Assembly (NCBI GenBank): GCA_009829735.1
Contig: CM020619.1
Span: forward strand, 30,592,063 to 30,656,062
Reading direction: 5' to 3'
Source of the DNA: Pyropia yezoensis
Taxonomy: Eukaryota > Rhodophyta > Bangiophyceae > Bangiales > Bangiaceae
Length of the DNA: 64,000 nt
Part shown: positions 54,481 through 64,000 of the stretch, piece by piece
How positions within the stretch are numbered: position 1 is the first letter of the stretch
Layout of the letters: every line of letters starts with the position of its first letter
Translations under genes and position numbers: made by a program
The notes under the pieces: generated by a model
The model's input: only the letters and a program-made list of their open reading frames with translations
Told to the model about the DNA's origin: nothing
The model's database searches: none

Positions 54481-55640
54481 CGGGAGCCCACTCTCGTGGC
54501 TGGGTGGGCATCAAGTGGTGGAGGAATTGTCTCTGGCGTTTGCGGTGGCGGCTGCGAGCCATCACCGGTGCCAGCGCGGTGCTGGCAGGTGGCCGCCGCG
54601 GCCCACACGTTCGGGTGGGGGTTAGGTTGTGGGGGAGTGGGCGGTGGCGGCGGCGGCGGCGAGACATTGCAGGTGCCAAGGCAGTTCCGTCCAGGCGCAT
54701 CCACTGCCAGGCCCGGCCCACCTCGGCCCGTCATGGCCGTCCCGGCAGTCTCGCCGCTGCCCAGGGCCATCCTGTGTTGGAGGCGGCGCGGCGGCGGATC
54801 GCAACTGTCAAGGTCGCGCCCGGAGCGGAAATGTACGACGCATTGGCGGTCGGCCCCAGCGCGCTGTGGGAGGCAATGGGCTCCACCACCACCATGGCCA
54901 CCTGGCGGCGGCCACCCTCCGCATCACTGTCGCGGTGGCGGCAACGGGCGCCACCGCCGCCACCGCCACCCTTCCCCCCATCGCGGCCGCCACGACCGCG
55001 CTGCCCCCGTCTATCTCAGATGCCGCCGCTGCAACACGGCATCTCCACGCGGGTTGGACCGCGGCCGTCGCCGAGGCGGCGGCCGTCTTCCGCGAGGCTG
55101 TCGCAGCGGCGGAGAAGGGCGCCCCCCTCAGCGCCATCATACCATCTCCCCCCGCCGCGGCCACGACCACCGCGCTGCCCGCGACCGTCACCGGGGCCAC
55201 CACGGCGGAGCGCCATCTCCACGCGGCACACCGCGGCTGAGGTCTCGTCTCCGTCGTCTCCGTGGCAGTACGAGGGCGGCGGTGACTACGGCGGGGGCGT
55301 GGAGGAGGGGGGGCTGGTGGGCGGAGCGCGGCTAGGATTGCCGATTCATGCTGACCGCCGCTCCGCCCAGCCGACCGCCGCCTCGACCGGCGATGGCCAG
55401 CACTAAATAGGCCAGGCCTGGCCGGCACGATCCCGCCCCGCTGCCCAGCGGCGACCAGCGGGCCCGCAGCCGCCCCGCGCGCTCGGTCACGGCCAGCCTG
55501 GGCCAGCCTGCCACCTCGCACGGCCCGCTACGGCCAGCCCGGGGTGCCGCCGCGAGCCCGCCCGCTGCCCGGATGCCGCCAGCTGCGCGCCATCTGGGGG
55601 CGGGACCACCGCTGGCCGACCCCCTCCGCTTCGCGTTGCC
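54481..55640. repeat. GC-rich degenerate repeat tract
   Basis: Blocks of about 170 bp recur imperfectly: GCGGCCGCCACGACCGCGCT (~54985) and GCCGCGGCCACGACCACCGC (~55153), each followed ~60-70 bp later by CATCTCCACGCGG. Frames are Ala/Arg/Pro-rich without domains. Confidence 0.6.
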
Positions 55641-56251
55641 GAAAATTCGTTGCTCTATTTAAGTAAGTACAACCCCGACGAAAGTAGAACCACAATTACA
55701 TCAAGACGAGCAATTTTCCTCCGTCCAGGACGCGAGAAAGGCGGGGTCTCATGTCAAGCCGCTGAAAACCAATGTAATAGAATTCGGGCCTACTCGCGGA
55801 CAGAGGCCAACGCAAACCGAACACAAGGATCCGCGATTTGTATCTACAGAGATGCAGACGATTGGACCAGCACTTGCATGCGATACAGAGGTGGGCCTGA
55901 AGTGGGCCTGAATCAAGACTGGTTGACGAAATTCTCCACCCAGCTCGAGGTCACCCATCCTTTTCTGGCGTGTGCTCGTACGTTGACACCAAGCGCAGGA
56001 CCCATTCGTACTTCAAGGCCATCCTGTGGTGGTGAGTCCTTGAGGGATGCCCGAGGGGACTCCCGCGGCTCGAGCCAATCGTAGGATATGTCGGGCGCGC
56101 TCACACCCCTGCACTAAAAGGTCTGGGGCCCGTCGCGCCTGCTGCCCCTCTCTGCCAAACCATTCACCCTTGCCCCAGGAGCACCAGCAAAGGATCGTCC
56201 ACTGACTAAGACTCGTCCCAAGAGGCGTCGCCGCCCTCCGACGCTGACACA
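55641..56251. other. Intergenic upstream of the homeodomain exon
   Basis: Lower GC than neighbours, with a TATTTAAG element at ~55658. No coding sequence recognised. Confidence 0.4.
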
Positions 56252-56595
56252 ATGCATAATGCAGGCGACCGTCAGCCCACCGCCGCTGTGCAAGAGGCAA
56301 GCCGCCAGTATGACGAGAAGTATGGGGCAAGTGACTCAAATGAGGAAGAGGACGTGGAGGACGGTGGAGGGCCGGGCGACAACGGCGGCGGCGGCAGCGG
56401 CGGCGGTGCTGGCTCATCCAGCAGCCGCTATCTCCCACACGAGGCGCGCAAAGTGTTTTCCCTGTGGCTGGACGAGAACCCGGGAAGCGGTGCCGTGCCT
56501 ACGAGAGACGAAGTCGCGAAGATGGCCCAAGACGCTACAGAGGCATGCGGGCGAAGGATCACCGAGCAGCAGGTTCGGTACCACTTTGACAACAA
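56252..56595 (+). CDS. TALE-like homeodomain protein, first exon
   Basis: The exon encodes 114 residues plus two bases, from ATG 56252 to a GTACGT donor at 56596. An acidic/Gly/Ser-rich linker precedes a KN-type homeodomain-like region: YLPHEARKVFSLWLDENPGS (helix 1 and loop, with L.....LxxWLxxN as in KNOX/BELL), AVPTRDEVAKMAQDATEACG (helix 2) and RRITEQQVRYHFDNK (helix 3). Position 48 of helix 3, normally Trp in TALE proteins (QVxxWFxNxR), is His here, although F49 and N51 equivalents remain. The DNA-contacting tail would continue in the next exon. Frames after candidate acceptors (for example 57212) are open, but I could not choose among them. It could also be a non-TALE three-helix domain. 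Confidence 0.55.
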
Positions 56596-56928
56596 GTACG
56601 TGTTTCTTCGTTCTTCCGCGGTGAGCCTGATCGCGCTGCGCTGACACATGATTGTTCGCATTTTGGTTTGAGAGAGGCCCGGCCGTGAGTCCCCCTCGCC
56701 CTGGATTCTGACTACGTCCACACCCCACTGGTTGTGTTGAGCTTGACGGATCTGTGACGGTGCTGGCGTGTCTCCCGTCTGTCCTCGGCCGCAACTGGTT
56801 GGATGTGCTTCCGTACAGGCGCAAGCGGACGCCAGAGCTGCACTCTTCGCGCCGCGGCCGCCCGCGTCGCTGAGCCATGAGGTCGCCACACAGACATCCT
56901 GCGCGACGGTGGGTTCTGCAGGGGGTAA

Positions 56929-57130
56929 CGTGAAACGCGTACAGACTCGCTGCACGCGTTGTAAGATACACAAGTAGGTACCTTGCAACGCGTGCAGCCA
57001 GTCTGCACGCGTTTCTCGCTACCGGGCAAACGTGAAACGCATGCAGACTCGCTGCAAGCGTTGCAAGGTGCGCGAGCTTGCAACGCGCGCAGCCTGTCCG
57101 CACGCGTTGCTCAGTACCCGGGGTTGTTGC
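56929..57130. repeat. Two tandem units of about 102 bp with internal dyads
   Basis: GTGAAACGC starts at ~56929 and ~57031. Each unit carries GCAGACTCGCTGCA, GCGTTGCAAGGT-like and inverse CTTGCAACGCG segments, so each could fold into a hairpin. It probably lies in an intron of the homeodomain gene. Confidence 0.85.
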
Positions 57131-58940
57131 AGTCCACTTGAGTGAGTGGGCGTTGAGTGAACCATGGTAAGGGTACCGTTGCCTTTCTTTCTCTAAAGCA
57201 AGCGTTTCCAGGGTCCAAGACAGCATCGACGCTGCGCAGGCTCCCCACCGGGGAATCCGCATCTGTGTCCTTTGTTCCTTTACAGGTACGGATCATCTCC
57301 ACCCCTACGATATGTACATTCATCATGCGCCTCCAGGCGGGTGCCGCGGCGGTGGTTCCCTCTCCAGTCTTTCGGCTATGTTTCCTTCGTAACAGCCACT
57401 ACCGACTGGCGTCATATTAGATGCCCCACAGCTCCTATGCAATGATGCCCAAGATGCCGCAAAGCGGTCCCCCGGGAGATGGACGCCACCCCTCTGACAA
57501 GCATCAGCTCCCCTCCACGGCCACCTCACCACCACGAGTACGAGGCGAGCGACATGTGTCCCGCCGCCCAACCCCCCCACAGATTCTCCCCATGCCCACC
57601 CCCCGCGGCGCCGGCCGCCACCAGTAGCGGCATCAGGTGCTCCTCCTGTGGATGGGCAGAGCGCTCGTCGGGGGCAGCCGCCGCAGCCACCAGCGCCGCT
57701 CGACGGCGTTTGGTCTACGCATTCGTATCACAGCCGGCACCATCCCGCGCCCCCCCCTGCTTCCCCTCTGGCGACAGCCCGCCCACGGTGCCCGTGACGG
57801 TGTCGTCGAGCCAGGCCAGAAAGCGGACAGCCCACGGGAGGACCGTTCAGTCGCCGCCCCCCCCCCCCCCCTACACCCCCCCCCACTAGCTCTCGTAGAT
57901 TGTGGGTCGACTGCCCCGACGCCACCAGCAGCACCCCCGCCGCCCGAAGAGGTGCCAAGGCCTCGCCCAGGCGCAGGTGCGCAGCAGCGTCGCCCACCAA
58001 CGACACCTGCACGACGGGGATGGACGGAGTCCTCTGTTGCCACCGCCACAGCCACCGCCACCGCCACAGCCACCGCCACCGCCACCACCACTGCCGCCGC
58101 GGCTGAAAAGTCCTCGGCGGCGGGTGACGGGCGCAGGGGTGGTGGTGGCGCTGGCAGCGGGACGGGGTGGCCCGGTGGCGATGAGCGATCCCCTTCCGCG
58201 TGCTGCCCCACGACCGCCAGCGACGCTGTCGTCTCCCCCCGCACTCGGGCCGGCGAGGCTGGGGGTTGGCTGCGTGGTAACGGCCACAGCCGGGGCCGAC
58301 GGGCGGCCCCGCGACGTGGACGGCCGACCCCTCCCCCGCGTGGTGGCCGGCGGCGCGGCGGCGGCGCGGCGGCGGCGCCGCATCACCCATCCCCCGGCCT
58401 CCCCGTACGACCCGTTCCACACGCCGCCGCCGGCTCGCCGGCAACATGCCCAGGCTCACCGCCGCGCTCTCGACTGCTGCTGCCGCCGCCGCCGCCGCCC
58501 TGCTCCGCGTGCTACCTTCCAGGGTTTTAGGTGCTCCAATAGACATGCTCTGAGCTAAAAACCCAAATAATATGGGTTTGGGGTCACGCCGAGAGACATG
58601 CTCTAATACCCCGGCCGATCGCTCCCCCGCCTTCCACATCCCCGTGCACCGCTCGCTCGAATAAATCATACAGCTCTCGTGCTGCCTGAGGGCCGCATCC
58701 GCCCGCGTTTCTCCGAACAGCTGCACTTCCCCCTTGGGCTGTGGCCTCTCGTGATCACCTTCTGCTTGATTGCTACCGCCTCGGTGTGCGCGAGCTTCCA
58801 CACTTTGTCCTCGCCTATTGCTACCTTGTCTGGTCTCGCTGGTTTCGTAGCGGGCTTGTGTCCTACGTCCTCCTTCTCGCCATTCCCCCGCCTGAAGTGG
58901 CCTCCGCGCTTCTCTCCACGGGCTCCATCCCCCTTCAACG
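57131..58940. other. Mostly GC-rich sequence, possible further exons
   Basis: May include later exons of the homeodomain gene up to ~57630 (a frame from 57421, MPHSSYAMMPKMPQSGPPGD, follows a TTAG acceptor). From 57640 to 58500 the sequence is Ala/Pro/His-rich repeat-like with no domain. Confidence 0.35.
58525..58610. repeat. Small foldback with direct AGACATGCTCT repeats
   Basis: AAACCCAAATAATATGGGTTT forms a hairpin core, with AGACATGCTCT on each side (~58541 and ~58590). AT-rich island in GC-rich sequence; likely a tiny MITE remnant. Confidence 0.6.
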
Positions 58941-59690
58941 ATGTCATTGGGCCCGCCCGCCCTGTTCCTTGCCCTCCCTGGCGGGGCGGCGGTGCTCCCT
59001 CCCCTCCCCCGACGGCCCGTGCCGCGGCTTGCTAGGCGGCGCCCTCTCCTCCCTGGCCTGCCCTCCCTCCACGTGAGCTCCTTTCTTGGGGCGCCTCACC
59101 CGGCGGCGTGGCGGCAAGCCGCATCGGCGCCCTTCCCTTTTGCCCCCCCTACACCTCTCTCTCCCTCCCCTGTGGTGGTGGTCGCCTCCCTCCCCTCGAT
59201 GCTGGCCGCGTCCAAGACGCGGAAGCCCAGTCACGCGCCCCGCATTGACAATCGCATCGCCCGCTTCCGCTACACCTTCCTTGACACATTTGAGTGTGGC
59301 ATCTCCCTGGTCGGGACAGAAATCAAGTCGGTGCGGGAGGGCAAGATGAACCTCCGCGACGGCTACGCCCGTGTCACTGACGGGGAGCTGTGGCTGCACA
59401 ATGTGCACATTAGCGTCCACGCCGCGTCGTCGGCCTACTTCAACCACGACGAGACGCGGCCACGGCGGCTGCTGCTGCACAAGCGGGATATCCGTAAGCT
59501 TGCGTCTCGACAACAGGATTCAGGGCTGACCATGGTGCCCGTGGCGGCCTACTTTAACGCCGGCGGGTGGCTCAAGGTGTCTGTCGCGCTCGCACGGGGC
59601 AAGGACATGGCTGACAAGCGGGAGGTGCTAAAAAAGCGGGAGGATGACCGGGAGATGGGGCGGGTGCTGAAGAACGCCGTGCGGATTTAA
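58941..59690 (+). CDS. smpB: SmpB, tmRNA-binding protein of trans-translation, organelle-targeted
   Basis: SmpB binds tmRNA and ribosomes to rescue stalled translation. The 249-residue protein has about 95 residues of Pro/Ala/Arg-rich N-terminal extension, consistent with a plastid (or mitochondrial) transit peptide, then the complete SmpB core. This has [40 protein letters not shown] (E. coli GWEVKSLRAGKANISDSY), [43 protein letters not shown] and [20 protein letters not shown]. The C-terminal tail ([11 protein letters not shown]) lines the mRNA channel in bacteria. In photosynthetic eukaryotes SmpB is nuclear while tmRNA is often plastid-encoded. ATG 58941 gives a single exon; further upstream exons cannot be excluded. 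Confidence 0.95.
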   Translation: MSLGPPALFLALPGGAAVLPPLPRRPVPRLARRRPLLPGLPSLHVSSFLGAPHPAAWRQAASAPFPFAPPTPLSPSPVVVVASLPSMLAASKTRKPSHAPRIDNRIARFRYTFLDTFECGISLVGTEIKSVREGKMNLRDGYARVTDGELWLHNVHISVHAASSAYFNHDETRPRRLLLHKRDIRKLASRQQDSGLTMVPVAAYFNAGGWLKVSVALARGKDMADKREVLKKREDDREMGRVLKNAVRI

Positions 59691-60672
59691 CGTGAGGGGC
59701 AGGAAGCAAGTGGGTGGGGGGGGGAGGGGGCGATGGGGGGGACGGGGCGATGGAGGTGGGGGTAGGGTTCTTGGCAGCATGCTGTCGTGGGGGGTGTCCT
59801 CTAGCACGGCAAGTGTGACCCGGTAGGGCAGAGGCACGCTTTTGCCGTCACGGCACAGTGCGAAGGCTCGTCCTCGCGACCCGCGTGCCCGGCATTCGTA
59901 GTGCCGACTTCCTATCCAATGGAGCACAATGACAAGAGAATCAGAGACGGGTACTGTCCACAAAAAGCAATGCAAGAACTGATCACTACACTCGCGCCCG
60001 GCCCGCCACGGCCGCCGAGCTTGGCCGCGGCGGCACACCCCCTAGCCGAGAGCAGCGTCCGCGCGCGTGCGCTGCCCCCTCCCACCCCGCCCACGCCCAG
60101 ACGGACCACCCGCTCCGGCGGCGACGCCCACACCAGCCGCGCATGCCCCTCCTCCCCGCCACTCTTCCCATTCCCCTTTCCCCAATGAAACTCTCCTGGC
60201 AGCACCGTACCAGCCCCCCGCCCAGCCCTGCTCCCCAACTCCCCCACCTCCCGCACCACCCCTCTCAAAAGTCTTCGTCCCGATCCCGGTCATTCGCCGC
60301 ATTAGCCGCCGCGACGGTCATCAGGCAGTGGCGCCAGCCGCTGCTCAGCCGACGCGGCGCGGCGGCCCACCGGCTCGACGCGCGGCCGCCCATCTCGGAC
60401 GTTGTCCGCCAGCTGGACGCGGACCCGGACGCGGGCGGATGGCGCCCGACGCAAGCCTCCTGGCCGGCGCATACACCGAGCCGCCGCGCCGGGCGCCTCG
60501 GTGAGGCCCCCGCCGCTGCCAGAGGTGGCCCCCGACGCGCTGGCACCGCCGTCGGCATCCCGCCCCCCACCAGCGGTGCAGGGCCTTCCCCTGCTGCCGG
60601 CACCGCCGCCGGAGGTTCTCCCGGTCGCGTTCCCCCCCCCCCCCCCCCCCCCCCTCTCTGGCTCGCCGCCCG
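59691..60672. other. Intergenic
   Basis: No gene recognised. It contains a 23-bp C run (60632-60654). Confidence 0.45.
60632..60654. repeat. Homopolymer C tract, about 23 bp
   Basis: Uninterrupted C run; exact length is uncertain in sequencing data. Confidence 0.9.
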
Positions 60673-61974
60673 CTACCGGTTGGCCTTGGCCATCAACGCC
60701 GCGCAGGCGGCGGCGAGGCCGTCCAGCTCGGCGGCCAGCTTGGACGCCCGCGCCGTCGCCGACGCGGCCGCCGCGCTCGCCGCGGCGGCCGCACTGTTGG
60801 CCGCCTGCGCCGCCGCCGCCGACGCTGCAAGGCGGGCTGAAAGCTCCGCCTCCCGCCGCGAGTGCAGCGTTGACAGGGACTGCAGGCGGAGGAGGTCGGT
60901 GCGGTGGGCGAGCAGCGCCGTCTCCAGCTCAGACGCAGTGGGACCGCCGGGCCGGGCCACGGCTGCTGACGCCGACGGCGCGGCCGTCGCAGTGGGCACC
61001 GCCACCATCGGCGTCCGCACCGGCGGGGTGTCTGCCGCTGGCGCTGCCTCTGTGGCGGCCGCAGCCGCCGCAGGTGCCGTCTCCTCTGCTGCCACAGCTG
61101 GTGCCTGCGCGGCGGGAGGGGCCATCGCCCGCGGAGGTGACGCTCCGACGCCCACCCACACAGGCGGGGGCGGTCGCCAGGGAGGCACGGCGGTCAGGCG
61201 GGTGAACCTCGGCGGGGGGGCGGGGGTGACGCCCCCCCCCGCCGGCGCCCCCACCGACGAGGCGGTGAGGAGGGAAAATGCCTAGTTGAAAGACGCCGCC
61301 GCTGACGGGGGCCCAAGCGAGGAGGGGGTGGGGGAGCTAGCCAGCGACGCCTTGGAGCTCGCCCGCGACGGTGGGGCTGCCCCCGCCACCGCCGATGTCC
61401 GCCGCGCGCCGCCGCCCGCCGCGGTCGCCCCAACCGCGGTGACAGAGGAGGAGAGGTGGCGGGCAGCCCAGCCGCCGCCGCCGTTGCTGCTCGGCGGCCG
61501 GTCCGCAGTTACGTCCAATGACGAGAACGGCTGGCGGTCTACCGCAACGCCGTCGCCCCCGCCGCCGCTGCCGCGGCCGTCAGGGGAGGTGGCGGTGGAG
61601 ATGGCAGAGAGGACGGGCGGGGCATCCCCGCCCTCCCCGTCGGCATCCCCGCGGTCAGCGTCCTCGTCGACGGCGGCGCCCCACCGCGGGGGCAGGTTCT
61701 CCTTACCCAGCAGCGCCAGCAGCACCCCACGCTGCGCCGCCGACGCAGCTGGCACCCGCACCGCCGCGCCGCACCCGCTGGGACGGCGGACGGGGGAGTG
61801 GAGGGGGGCGGCGGTGCCGATGGCCCTTGTGGGCCCGGCCGCACTGGCTCTCCGCGCGAGCGGGCCAGCCGAGGTGGGCGGACGGGAAGAAGCAACCGCG
61901 CCGCCACGCTCAAACCCTTGTCGTAGCCGCCGCCGCCGCCGATGATGATGATGTCGAGACGCCGTTACGCCCAC
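60673..61974 (-). CDS. Possible Ala-rich coiled-coil protein with a KEN motif
   Basis: One minus frame runs from ~61974 to 60673, interrupted only by a TAG at 61282-61284 that follows a CAACTAG acceptor-like sequence, so two exons are possible. Part one has ordinary mixed composition in a GC-rich setting, including LALLGKENLPPRWG (near 61700), a KEN motif like APC/C degrons. Part two ends in a heptad-like region (TASELETALLAHRTDLLRLQ, then AELSARLAASAA and LAAELDGLAAACAALMAKAN). The first codon in frame is GTG, so the start lies upstream, probably in another exon. No family recognised. Composition alone could create such a frame, so confidence is low. Confidence 0.35.
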
Positions 61975-63957
61975 GAGACGCCAGAGGCCGGCGGGAACCG
62001 TCCGTGCTCAGCGAGTGGGTGCGAAGACGATCTCACGCAAGCAGGACGGCCAAGGCGCGGCCGACGCGCACCGCACGGAGGAGGGACGTCCACAACGGGT
62101 ACAGCAAGCGGGGAGCGGTGGCGTCGACGCCACAGGGAGTGGGCGGACGCTCCGTCCCTGAAAAAATCGGCGTCGGGTGGTGGCGCGACGACCGCGGGCG
62201 TGGGCTCCCCCCCCCCCCTCCGCCCCTCAACTATGGACGCCACGCGGCACGACGGCGTTTCGACGCCGTGCACCGGCGGTCGAAGCCGGGCGGATGGGCC
62301 ACCGGGGCGGAGAGCAACAGGGGGGAGAGGGTGCGGATGGGCCAGTGGCGGCACCACCCATAGGCCGACGCAGGCACAAGCGGTGGCGGCACCGCAGCTC
62401 GTCGACGGGCAGATCCCGCTCACCCCCCGCCCCTCGTCCCTTCCGCGCCCAAACAAAAGCCACGCGAGGTGCTTCCGGCCAGCCCCCTCCACCCCGCAAG
62501 ATGTGGGCGGGGTGCCGGGTCTGCCGTGACCCCCACCACCGGCGGGCGGGCGTGCACCAGCGCGGGTACGAAAGAGGGAGAGAGGGGGAGGAAAGGAGCG
62601 TGGCAGCGGGCGACACGGGGGGAAAGGGACACAAAACAACCCACAAGTGTGGAGGTTGCCGCCCACCGCCGCCTGCAGACACAAACTGTCCACTTGCGTG
62701 CCGAGGGGGATGGGAGAGGGGGGGATAGGGAGGGAAAAGGCGTCGTCCCAGGGGCCGTCGCGCTCTCTCACACTCTGCTACCCCCTCACCCTCCTCTTTC
62801 TTCCACACCATCATTCAACATCTCCCATCCTCCTTTCTCGCTACTCCTCCCCCCCATCTACCTCCCTCTCGCACCCCTCCCCCACCCCCTCCCATAGCCG
62901 CACTCCTAGTCTGCCACCAAACCCGCCTCGCGCTCTCCCCCCCCACCTCCCCCCCCCCCCCGCGCGCACACCCAGTGCAGGTGCCACCGGTGCAATCGCA
63001 GCAGCGGCGCGGCACGCCCGCTCCGCCTGTCCGCCTACCCCCCCCTGCCTGCCTGCCTGCCTGTGGTGGGGACTGGCGGCGCGCGCGTGCCGGCCGCCCA
63101 CCCATCCCCCCCTTCCAGCTGGCGGCACGCAGTGGTAGCGGTGGCGGCAGCGGCAACGGCAGCGGCGGCGGCGGTGGTGGTCGGTGCGGCAGTGCCGCTT
63201 GGGCAGATCTTCCTACGGAGATTGGGGAAAGGAAGGATGCGGCGGGGGGCGGGGGGCGGGGGGGTGGGAGGGGGGGCGCCCTGAGCGGCCGCGAAGTCGG
63301 CGGGTGCGGTGCTGCCCCCTCTCTCGGTGCAAACCGCGGGTGCAACACCACCCTCGTTGTGCCGCCGTCGCTCGGACGGCACACACGGCGACGGCGCGCC
63401 CGGCCTCTGTCCCCCCACCACCGGCGCGCCGCTGCAGGGACGCCACGCTGCACCGCTGCCGCAGGCCTCGATGGGGGTGCGGGCCTGGCGCGCCACGCCA
63501 TCATCCCCTTGAGGCGGCACCGGGGTGCCCGGCGGCGGTTTCGGCGGCGGCAGGCGCTCCCCCCACACGCGCCCTCCCGACCTCCCCCCCCCCCCGTTTC
63601 ACGCCCAGTGTGGTCCTCTATTGTTTCTTTTTTCAACCGTCTGAATGAAAAAAAGGCGCGCACGCACGCGCGCACGCGCGTGTGGAGGCGGCGGCGGCGG
63701 CGGCATGGGCGGCGGCCGGGCGCACCGTCTGGAAGCGGACCGGGCGTCACCCTTCACTTTCTGGTGCGCGTTTTGGGCTTGGCCCGTGCGCAGGGGGGTG
63801 TGGGCGAGGAGGGGGGCGTGCGCGTGCAGGCGAGCCGGCGGCCCGCCCGCGAAGCCGGCCCCCGAGGCGCGACGGAAGGACGCGCACGGCTGCTGTTATT
63901 GTCAGCTCCCGTGCCCCTCAAACACGAGGTGGGGGGTGGGGAGGAGGGCGGACTCAC
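61975..63957. other. GC-rich region, no gene recognised
   Basis: Long open frames on both strands reflect composition (Arg/Pro/Gly-rich). A polypyrimidine stretch at 62760-62890 could be a promoter for the minus-strand frame on the left. A minus frame ending at 63754 with tail RAKPKTRTRK may be the last exon of the right-edge gene. Confidence 0.35.
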
Positions 63958-64000
63958 CCGCCTCGGAGGCGTGCGCCGTCACGACCGGCCGGCCAGTGCG
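63958..64000 (-). CDS. Possible partial exon at right edge
   Basis: Reading inward on the minus strand, 43 bases end at a consensus donor GTGAGT (63952-63957). One frame gives RTGRPVVTAHASEAG. A CAG acceptor near 63893 would lead to the basic frame ending at 63754. Too little is visible to name it. Confidence 0.25.

Noticed and set aside
62815-63750. 311-codon minus-strand frame with a CCDCTGGTCTGC cysteine cluster, metallothionein-like
   Set aside because: The surrounding frame is Arg/Pro/Gly noise and cysteines do not continue; competing frames are equally open.

Overview
This is nuclear DNA from a GC-rich eukaryote with few, short GT-AG introns. A spliced SmG gene, a 20S proteasome subunit, Wee1 kinase, mitochondrial-type proteins and abundant transposons exclude a prokaryote. 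A nuclear SmpB gene with a long N-terminal extension suggests a plastid-bearing alga. Very high GC, sparse introns and Ala/Gly/Pro-rich proteins fit a bangiophyte red alga (Porphyra/Pyropia type) best; this is inference, because no rRNA or marker gene is present.

Layout. 1-9.5 kb is a compact host block: Tim22-like protein (partial), SmG (-), D-2-hydroxyglutarate dehydrogenase (+), a small PPR protein (-), a Gfo/Idh/MocA dehydrogenase (-) and proteasome alpha-4/PSMA7 (+). 9.5-16 kb holds a 119-bp TA-flanked MITE, a broken RBBP4/MSI1 histone-chaperone fragment and a very GC-rich tract. 16.1-24.5 kb is a degraded Plavaka/KDZ-like DNA transposon, split by a young 5.0-kb Ty3-type LTR element (identical 5-bp target duplications, about 1% LTR divergence) that carries a 704-codon ORF antisense to its pol remnants. 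24.5-26.5 kb is degenerate minisatellite.

28.2-32.6 kb carries a Wee1-like kinase (+) convergent with a DUF1294 membrane protein (-). 33.8-39.7 kb is one complete-looking 5.95-kb hAT transposon with a perfect 8-bp target duplication; besides its transposase it contains about 3 kb of GC-rich, host-like sequence including a WD40-like fragment. A second MITE copy lies 53 bp beyond it. 40-46 kb is an old, broken Ty3/gypsy element whose 3' LTR belongs to the same family as the young element. 47-48.5 kb is a pogo/Tigger transposase relic.

50-64 kb is host sequence again: a CCDC90/MCUR1-type mitochondrial coiled-coil protein (-), a photolyase/cryptochrome-domain protein (-), a TALE-like homeodomain exon (+), SmpB (+), a possible coiled-coil protein with a KEN motif (-), and a possible exon at the right edge (-).

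There is no operon-like pathway. The host genes are housekeeping (splicing, proteolysis, organelle import and metabolism, cell cycle). The unusual content is in the mobile elements: nesting, antisense cargo and gene capture.
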